Positions 57,066-64,000 of a DNA stretch of 64,000 nt are shown in pieces (position 1 is the stretch's first letter; every line of letters begins with the position of its first letter). The notes beneath the pieces are model-generated. The model ran no database searches and had not been told where the DNA came from. It saw only the letters and a program-made list of their open reading frames with translations. The translations under genes were made by a program, and so were the position numbers. This stretch comes from Malacoplasma muris (lineage in GTDB: Bacteria > Bacillota_I > Bacilli_A > Mycoplasmatales > Mycoplasmoidaceae), in contig NZ_CP177248.1 of NCBI RefSeq assembly GCF_046774425.1, positions 682,001-746,000 of the forward strand, given 5' to 3'.

Positions 57066-57084
57066 TTAAAATCTATTATAAAAA

Positions 57085-57531
57085 TTATTTTTTCTTAACA
57101 AGTACTTCAATTTTTAAATTATGAATTTCATAACCTTTTTCAACAAATAAATTAGTAATTTCATTTACTAAATTATTTGGTATAGTTTCATATTCTTCAG
57201 TATCTGCTTGATAATCTCTTACATGAATATGAAAATTATTTCTATCAACTAATTCATATCTTTGATTTTGAGATTGATAATTTGGATAAACATCAATAAT
57301 CCCTTGTGCTAATAAAGCTTTTAAATTATTATAAACAGTTCCTACATTTAGATTATTATGTTTTTTTCTCAAATGCATAACTATGTCATTTGCTGTGTGT
57401 TGATGATGTCCATCTGATAAGCATTCTATTATGTCAAGTCTAGTATTTGTAACTCTGTTACCTTTACCTAATTTATTAATAATTTTTTCTTGTTTAGTTT
57501 TTCTTTGATTCAATTCTTTATTATTACTCAT
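57085..57531 (-). CDS. Fur-family transcriptional regulator
   Basis: A 148-aa winged-helix metalloregulator. DNA-binding region RVTNTRLDIIECLSDGHHQHTANDIVMHL and NVGTVYNNLKALLAQGII match Fur/PerR helices. The dimerisation part has NFHIHVRDY in place of HHHxxC; no Cys pairs exist, so the structural zinc site is absent. Which metal or signal it senses is open. Its ATG overlaps the nfo gene by 8 bp. Confidence 0.87.
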   Translation of the reverse strand: MSNNKELNQRKTKQEKIINKLGKGNRVTNTRLDIIECLSDGHHQHTANDIVMHLRKKHNNLNVGTVYNNLKALLAQGIIDVYPNYQSQNQRYELVDRNNFHIHVRDYQADTEEYETIPNNLVNEITNLFVEKGYEIHNLKIEVLVKKK

Positions 57532-58396
57532 ATTTTTTAAATTCCCCAGATATTAAATTTGTTATTTCATATTTATAAATAGGTTTTTCATTATAATAAG
57601 GTGTTTCTAAAATTTTTGGAACACTATTTATTCTTTCATTATGAACTCATTTGACCAATGTATCAAAACCAATTTTTCCTAAACCTATATTTTCATGCCT
57701 ATCTTTATGAGCACCTCTTTCATTTTTTGAATCATTTAGATGAATAACTAAAAGCTTATTTAAACCAATTATTTTATCAAACTCATCTAAAATACAATCA
57801 ACATTACTAATGTCATATCCTGCTTCATGAATATGACATGTATCAAGACACACTCCAATTCTTGACTTATCTTGAACTAAATCAATTATTTGTTTTAATT
57901 CTTCAAAAGTTACACCAACTTCTGTTCCTTTTCCTGCCATTGTTTCAATACAAATAATGACATCATTATTAATTCTTTCAAAAACTTTATTTATCCCCTC
58001 TGCAATAAATTGAATAGCTATATCTCTTTTTAATGAAAGACTACTACCTGGGTGTAACACAATTTTATTAGATTTAATTTGAGCAGTTCTTTCAACTTCA
58101 ATACAAAGTTTGTCAATTCCTAATAATCTTGTAGATTCTTTGTCTGAACAAAGATTTATCAAATATGGTGCATGAACAATAATATTTGCACTATCAATAT
58201 TATTTTGCTTCATCAATAAAATTGAATCATTCACATTTTTTTTATCAATTTCTTTTCTATTAAAATTTTGAGGTGGTCCTGTAAAAACCATAAAGCAATT
58301 AGCATTGTATGATAATGTTTCATGAACGCTTCCTAACATATATGATGGATTTTTAAATCCAACATGACTTCCTAATAATATTTTTTTATTATTCAT
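57524..58396 (-). CDS. nfo: Endonuclease IV
   Basis: AP endonuclease of base-excision repair with a TIM barrel and three-zinc site. Motifs: GSHVGFKNPSY (His), IVHAPYLINL, IVLHPGSS, CIETMAGKGTEVG, VCLDTCHIHEAGYD, VIHLNDSKNERGAHKDRHENIGLGKIG. 290 aa with the tail after a UGA Trp. Overlaps fur by 8 bp; the two are cotranscribed. Confidence 0.97.
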
Positions 58397-58574
58397 ACTT
58401 TTTCCTCTACTCTACTTTTATCATATTAAAACATAAAAATTAATTTTGTAATATTGTGTTACTTAGAACAATAAAGTTATTATTACATTTTATTTATTAA
58501 TTATAAACATTTAAGTTATTATGAAAAAATATTATTATTTTTTCAAAAAAAATTACAATTTCATTATTTTTCCA

Positions 58575-58592
58575 CGTCTTTATATATAGGAG
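58575..58592 (+). promoter_or_regulatory. CGTCTTTATA motif upstream of the recombinase gene
   Basis: Same CGTCTTTATA 10-mer as before the dprA-like gene, followed by TATAGGAG. This first GGAG has no usable start codon after it; the functional SD is a second TAGGAG about 65 bases on, directly before the ATG at 58658. Confidence 0.4.
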
Positions 58593-58657
58593 ATAAAAAA
58601 TTATTAAAGCAGCATAAATAAAATTAACTAAAAATAATAAAAAATATAGGAGAGCAA

Positions 58658-59410
58658 ATGGATAAATATTTAATATGATTACATAGTGTTAAGGGATATA
58701 GCATTTTAACTTGTAATGTCTATTATAAATATGCAAAATTATTGAATGAATCAAATATGGATTATAACATTGCTTTATCAAAATTTCCAAATATCTCTAA
58801 TAATACAAAGAGAGTAATTTTAAGTGCCATTAAAAAATTTTACTATTATAAACAAGACAAAAGATATACAGAAATAGTTTTGCCAAAAAAAAATAAAATT
58901 GTTTGTGATTATTTATCAATTGATGAATATCAAAAAATATTAAATTATGTATTAAACAAAAAAAGAGTGAATTGATTAAAAATATTAATGATTAGACTTT
59001 TATTTGAAACTGGGATTAGGAGTAGTGAATTGCTATCAATAAATTCATTAGATATTAAGGATAATAAAATAATAATAAAAGGAAAAAATAACAAAGAAAG
59101 ACTAGTTTATCTTTCTCCATCATTAACAAAAATTCTTAATAATGTAATTAGCAAAACAAATGGATCAACTAAAATATTTCATTTTGGTTATAAATCACTT
59201 TATAAGAAAATAAAATTATTAGGAAACAAAGTTTTAAATAAAAATCTTACCCCTCATATGTTTAGAAGAGGTTTTGCAACACACTGCATAAGCAATAATA
59301 TTGGAATATATGAATTATCATTAATGATGGGTCATGATAATATAAATACAACAAAATTATATTTAAGAAATGATGATAAAATATCAGTCATGCAAACTTT
59401 ATTTAATTAA
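58658..59410 (+). CDS. Tyrosine recombinase (XerC/D-like)
   Basis: A 250-aa site-specific recombinase with all catalytic residues: Arg121 (ETGIRSSELL), Lys near 143 (IKGKNNKERL), His200 and Arg203 (TPHMFRRGF), His226 (MMGHDN) and nucleophile Tyr235 (TKLYLRND). The N-terminal SAM-like DNA-binding domain is short (residues 1-90). It could be the chromosome-dimer Xer protein or one of the mycoplasma recombinases that switch surface-antigen promoters. Start ATG follows TAGGAGAGCAA. Confidence 0.9.
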
Positions 59411-59503
59411 AATTCAAGGCATTATAATTTTTTAAGAATGCATAAAAATTAAATTATTATAGTATATTTGTTTTAAAATTGATTAGTTAAGAATGAGGTA
59501 ACT

Positions 59504-61339
59504 ATGAAATTTGATTGCATTGTAATTGGAGCAGGCCATGCCGGTTTAGAATCTGCTTTCATACTTAGTAAAAAAGGATTTAAAGTTGGATTATTTGTTT
59601 TAGATAAAAATTTAGTAGCAAATATGCCTTGCAATCCATCAATTGGAGGTCCTGCAAAAGGAGTAGTCACAAGAGAAATTGATGCACTTGGTGGCATTCA
59701 AGGCAAAGCAGCTGATGCTACACAATTGCAAATGAAATTATTAAATAGTTCTAAAGGTGCTGGAACATGAGCATTAAGAGCACAAATTGATAAGATTGCA
59801 TACAATGAGTATTTTTTAAATTTAATCAATGAAAATAAAAACATTATACTAATTGAAGAAGAAGTTATTGATTTAATAATTTCTAATAGTCAAATAGAAG
59901 GTATTATTACAAAGTCAAATAAATATTTAACAAAATATTTAATAATCACAACAGGAACATTTTTAGATTCTACTATCCATATAGGGGAAAAACAAATTAA
60001 AAAAGGACCAGATGGATTTCAGAATTCTGTTAATCTTTTAAATTCAATAAAAAAAGTGGGATTTAAAACTATTAGATTAAAAACTGGTACACCAGCTAGA
60101 ATTCTAAAATCTTCAATTGATTTTAGTAAAATGCAATTGGAACCAGGAAGCAAAGAAAAACATTCATTCACTCATTTTAATCCTATATTTTTACCTTACG
60201 AAAAACAATTACCATGTTATCTAGTTCATACAAATAAGCATACACATAAAATTATTAATGATAACTTAAAAAGATCTGCAATGTACAGTGGTTATATTAA
60301 AGGCACAGGACCAAGATATTGCCCATCAATAGAAGATAAAATTGTTAGATTCAGTGATAAGGAAAGACATCAAATTTTTGTTGAACCAGAATCATTAAAA
60401 TTAGATACTATGTATTTAGCTGGGTTATCCACTTCTATGCCAGAGGATGTGCAAGAACAAATCATTCATAGTTTAGATGGTTTTGAAAAAGCTGTTATTA
60501 AAAAGTATGCATATGCTATTGAATATGATGCAATTAATCCAATTCAATTATTCCCAACTCTAGAAACAAAACTAATACAAGGATTATTTTTTGCAGGACA
60601 AATTAATGGAACAAGCGGATATGAAGAGGCTGCGTGTCAAGGTTTAATGGCAGGAATAAACGTAATATGTAAACTTGAAAATAGACCACCTTTTGTTCTA
60701 AAAAGACATGAAGCATATATAGGGGTTTTGATTGATGATATAGTAACAAAAGAAATTACAGATCCTTATAGATTATTAACAAGTAGAGCTGAATATAGAC
60801 TTGAATTAAGAAATGATAATGCAGATGAAAGATTATATAAATATAGTTATGAATTAGGATTAATTTCAGATAAAGAGTATCAAAATTTTTTAAATAATTT
60901 AGATCAAGTTAATGAGATAATAGAAAAGTTAAAAAAAATGACACTATCTGATTGTAAGGGTTTAAAATTTGAATCTAAAAAAACAAATATATTTTTATAT
61001 GACATTTTAAAAAGACCAGAATATAGCATTAATGACATTTTGCCATTCTTTGATAAAAAATATAATTTGAATGAATTTTGAAGACAAAAAATTGATATTA
61101 AAATTAAATATGAGGGATATATTATTAATCAAAAAAAAGATATTAAGCAAATGGAAAACATGTCAAATATTAAACTAAATTTAATCAAGGATTATAATGT
61201 TATTCCAAACATTTCTTTAGAAGCTATAGATAAATTAAATAAAGTAAAACCTTTAAGTTTAGATCAAGCATCAAGAATAAGTGGCATTAATTTACCTGAT
61301 TTAATAAATATAAAACTATATTTAGAAAATAGAAAATAA
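59504..61339 (+). CDS. mnmG: tRNA U34 carboxymethylaminomethyl enzyme, large subunit
   Basis: FAD-dependent partner of MnmE in modifying the wobble uridine. FAD motif IVIGAGHAGLESA at the N-terminus, CNPSIGGPAKG near residue 47, TGTFLDSTIHIGE, KTGTPARI, GPRYCPSIEDKIVRF, YLAGLSTSMPEDVQ and FAGQINGTSGYEEAACQG. 611 aa, full length, ending in the KLYLENRK tail. Two bases before rsmG. Wobble modification matters here because UGA and UGG Trp reading relies on U34 tRNAs. Confidence 0.97.
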
Positions 61340-61341
61340 TT

Positions 61342-62040
61342 ATGAATAGAAATGAATTTATAAAAAAAATAAAAGAAGAATTCAACATTAAAAATGAAAA
61401 ATACATAATGGAAAAAATTGATAAATATATTGTTCTTTTAAATGAATATAATAAAAAATTTAATCTAACTAGATTGAATAAAGATGACATAATCTTTTCA
61501 CAATATTTTTATGAAAGCATAATTCCATATATAGGTTTTGACTTTAGCAAAATAAAAGAATTATTAGATATAGGTTCAGGATCTGGAATACCTGGAATTG
61601 TCTTAAAAATAATTTTTAATGATATAAATTTAACTATCATTGAATCTAATAGAAAAAAATGTGAATTTTTACAAATTTTGACAAATGAATTAAATTTAGA
61701 AAATGTAAAAATTATTTATGATAGAGTTGAAAATTGCTCAAAAATTTTTACTGAAAGTTTTGATTTAATAACTTGCAGAGCAGTGGCAAGTTTAAAAATA
61801 TTAATAGAAATATGTTTTCCTTTATCCAAAATTGGTGCTACACTTATTTTTCCAAAATCAATAAATTATTTAGATGAACTAAATGATGCTCAAACAATAA
61901 TTAAAAATGTTTTTGCACAAAATTATAAAATTAAAAAGTTTGTTTATAATAACAAAGAATTTAATACATTCTTTTTTACAAAAACTAATAAAACACCCAC
62001 TCTATATCCAAGACAATGAAAAGATATAATAAAAAGTTAA
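61342..62040 (+). CDS. rsmG: 16S rRNA (guanine-N7) methyltransferase
   Basis: Methylates G527 of 16S rRNA. SAM motif LLDIGSGSGIPGIVLKI near residue 75; IIESNRKKCEFL; LITCRAVASLKILIE. 232 aa; the C-terminal WKDIIKS follows a UGA Trp. The mnmG-rsmG (gidA-gidB) pair is conserved in bacteria. Confidence 0.96.
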
Positions 62041-62117
62041 TTATTTTAAAATAATAGTTAATATTATTAATTAATTAAAGGATAAAATATAATAATGTTA
62101 ACTATTTTGGAGTTACT

Positions 62118-63359
62118 ATGAACTTTTTAAATGAATTAAAAGAACGTGGAATTATAAATAATATAACTAATGATAAAAAAGTTGAAGATTTTTTCAAAAA
62201 AAAAGATAAAAGTCTTTATATTGGATTTGACCCTACAGCAAACTCATTGCATCTTGGTAATTATGTAGCAATATCAATTTTAAAAAGATTTAAAGATAAT
62301 GGTTTTAAAACATTTGCTATTGTAGGTGGAGCAACAGGAATGATTGGTGACCCAAGTGGAAAAACAAGCGAAAGAGTTCTATTAAATACTGACATTATCA
62401 AAAAAAACATAACTTCAATAGAAAAACAACTAAAACAGTTTTCAGGCGCTGAAGTATTTAACAACTTTGAAATATACAAAAATATGAATGTACTAGATTT
62501 TTTAAGAGATATAGGAAAAACAATTAATGTGAATCATATCTTAGAAAGAGAAATAGTAAAAAAAAGATTAGAAACAGGTATTTCATTTACAGAATTTACA
62601 TATTCTATTCTTCAAGGATATGACTTTTATTATTTGTACAAGAATAAAAATGTTAGTTTACAACTTGGTGGCTCAGATCAATGAGGAAATATAACTGCAG
62701 GTATTGATTACATTAGAAGACAAGAAGGTGATAATAATACAGCATGCGGTATAACATTAAATTTACTAACAAAATCAGATGGTACAAAATTTGGTAAATC
62801 AGAAAAAGGAGCCATTTATCTTGATAAAAATTTGACATCTCCATATGAAATGTATCAATTTTTAATTAATCAAACAGATGAAGAAATAGAAAAATTATTT
62901 AAATTTCTTTCATTTAAAACACTTAATGAAATTCAAGAAATTAATGATAACCATAGAAAAGAACCATTTAAAAAAATAGCTCAAAAAGAACTTGCAAATG
63001 AGTTAATTTCAACAATTCATGGAAATGAAGAGTTAAAAAAAGTTTTAAAAATTTCTCAATGTATATTTAATAATAAAATTGAAGAATTAACTAATGAAGA
63101 ATTAAAAGAAGCTTTTAATTCTGTGCCAAATTATCATACAAATTGTACAGAAAAAAATATTGTGGAATTATTGGTAGAATCAAAAATAGTAGATTCTAAA
63201 AGAATCGCAAGAGAATTAATAGATGGTAAATCAATTTATGTAAATAATAAATTAATAACTAGTTATGAATTTATTGCCACAAAAAAAGAGAGTTATAATA
63301 ATGAATTTTCTTTAATTCGTAAAGGTAAAAAAAATTATTTTTTAATAATTTGAAAATAA
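62118..63359 (+). CDS. tyrS: Tyrosyl-tRNA synthetase
   Basis: Class I synthetase. YIGFDPTANSLHLGNYV holds the HIGH-like motif (HLGN), LQLGGSDQWGNI the tyrosine-binding loop with a UGA Trp, and KFGKS the KMSKS motif. The C-terminal S4-like RNA-binding domain starts near residue 345. 413 aa, ending in WK after a UGA. SD TTGGAGTTACT. The 77-bp leader is too short for a T-box. Confidence 0.97.
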
Positions 63360-63371
63360 TAAGGAGGAATT

Positions 63372-64000
63372 ATGTTTCAATCAATGATAGCATCTATAGT
63401 TTCAAAATCAATGAAAAAGAAACTTGAAAATTCAACAATTAAAGAAGAGGATCTTATTGATGTACTAAAACAAATAAGAATTTCATTATTAGATGCAGAT
63501 GTTAATTTAACTGTGACAAAAACATTATTAAAAAATATAAAAGAAAGTGCAGTGGGCACAATTGTTGATCCAGGTAAAGATGCAGATCAAGTTCTGCTTG
63601 TAATTGTTAAGGAAGAATTATTAAAAATACTTGGAGAAAAAACTGCAAGTATTGATTACAAGAAAAACCCATTAAAAATTATGATGGTTGGATTACAAGG
63701 GTCAGGGAAAACAACAACTGCAGCTAAAATAGCATATTTTTTAAAAACAAAACATTCTAAAAAACCTCTTTTAGTTGCTGCTGATATTTATAGACCTGCA
63801 GCAATTGATCAATTAAAAACACTATCAAATGAAATTAATGTAGACTTTTATGATAAGCAAAAACAAAATCCTGTTAAGACATCAAAAGAATCAATAGAAA
63901 TAGCAAGAAAAAATGGGAATGATGCAATAATTGTTGATACAGCTGGACGTTTACAAACAAATAAAGAATTAATGGATGAATTAGTAAATATTAAAAAGAA
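63372..64000 (+). CDS. ffh: Signal recognition particle protein Ffh, 5' part
   Basis: Binds signal peptides of nascent membrane proteins with the SRP RNA. The first 209 residues are in the window: N domain, then GTPase motifs GLQGSGKTTTAAKIA, DIYRPAAIDQL and VDTAGRLQ. Strong SD AAGGAGG. The frame is open at the right edge; G-domain end and M domain lie outside. Confidence 0.96.
   Translation, partial: MFQSMIASIVSKSMKKKLENSTIKEEDLIDVLKQIRISLLDADVNLTVTKTLLKNIKESAVGTIVDPGKDADQVLLVIVKEELLKILGEKTASIDYKKNPLKIMMVGLQGSGKTTTAAKIAYFLKTKHSKKPLLVAADIYRPAAIDQLKTLSNEINVDFYDKQKQNPVKTSKESIEIARKNGNDAIIVDTAGRLQTNKELMDELVNIKK

Overview
The window is from a wall-less mollicute (Mycoplasma-type) genome. It is very A+T rich, and UGA must be read as tryptophan: conserved Trp positions in LeuRS (HPMGW), TyrRS (GGSDQW), F1Fo subunits and many other proteins are UGA codons, and almost every gene looks broken if UGA is taken as stop. 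All CDS coordinates here use genetic code 4. The gene content (large lipoprotein families, F1Fo ATPase, HPr, RF1 without RF2, DUF31 and M60 surface peptidases) fits a Pneumoniae-group organism such as Malacoplasma or a relative. The species call is inference. I saw no tRNA, rRNA, CRISPR array or replication origin.

Layout. 1-8269 (minus): three tandem ~1100-residue paralogous lipoproteins, the first cut by the window edge. 8391-8757 (minus): a structured, terminator-ended transcript that matches no RNA family I recognise. 9027-14161 (plus): leuS, rpmG, an M24 aminopeptidase and a DUF31 trypsin-like lipoprotein. 14418-17319 (minus): translation block prfA-prmC-tsaC-rpiB, with rpmE on its own. 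17772-26857 (minus): a tightly packed operon running from a C39-peptidase ABC exporter and a small membrane protein through ybeY, dgkA, era, recO, glyS and dnaG to a hydroxyacid dehydrogenase. 27124-41277 (minus): accessory and surface region with an M60 metallopeptidase lipoprotein, alpha/beta hydrolase, MATE transporter, a possible PD-(D/E)XK protein, a three-gene VWA/MoxR-ATPase cluster and a large anchored repeat protein. 41481-46418 (minus): SemiSWEET, dnaX-ybaB-recR, whiA and ptsH. 46556-54974 (minus): complete atpIBEFHAGDC operon followed by a degenerate ABC-like membrane protein.

55131-64000: a shortened dprA-like gene (plus); an IS30-family element inserted into the terminator that separates dprA from fur, flanked by a 30-bp duplication of the whole hairpin; fur-nfo (minus); then a tyrosine recombinase, mnmG-rsmG, tyrS and ffh (plus, running off the right edge).

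Most housekeeping genes serve translation (tRNA charging and modification, release factor and its methylase, ribosomal proteins, SRP), replication and repair (DnaG, DnaX, RecO, RecR, Nfo) and energy conservation. The accessory part is built for the cell surface: lipoproteins, two predicted exported proteases and a peptide exporter. The observations I rate highest are the unassigned structured RNA, the IS30 insertion that duplicates a terminator, the catalytically dead ABC-like protein behind atpC, the Na+-type ligand pattern in AtpE, and the C39 exporter with no visible substrate.
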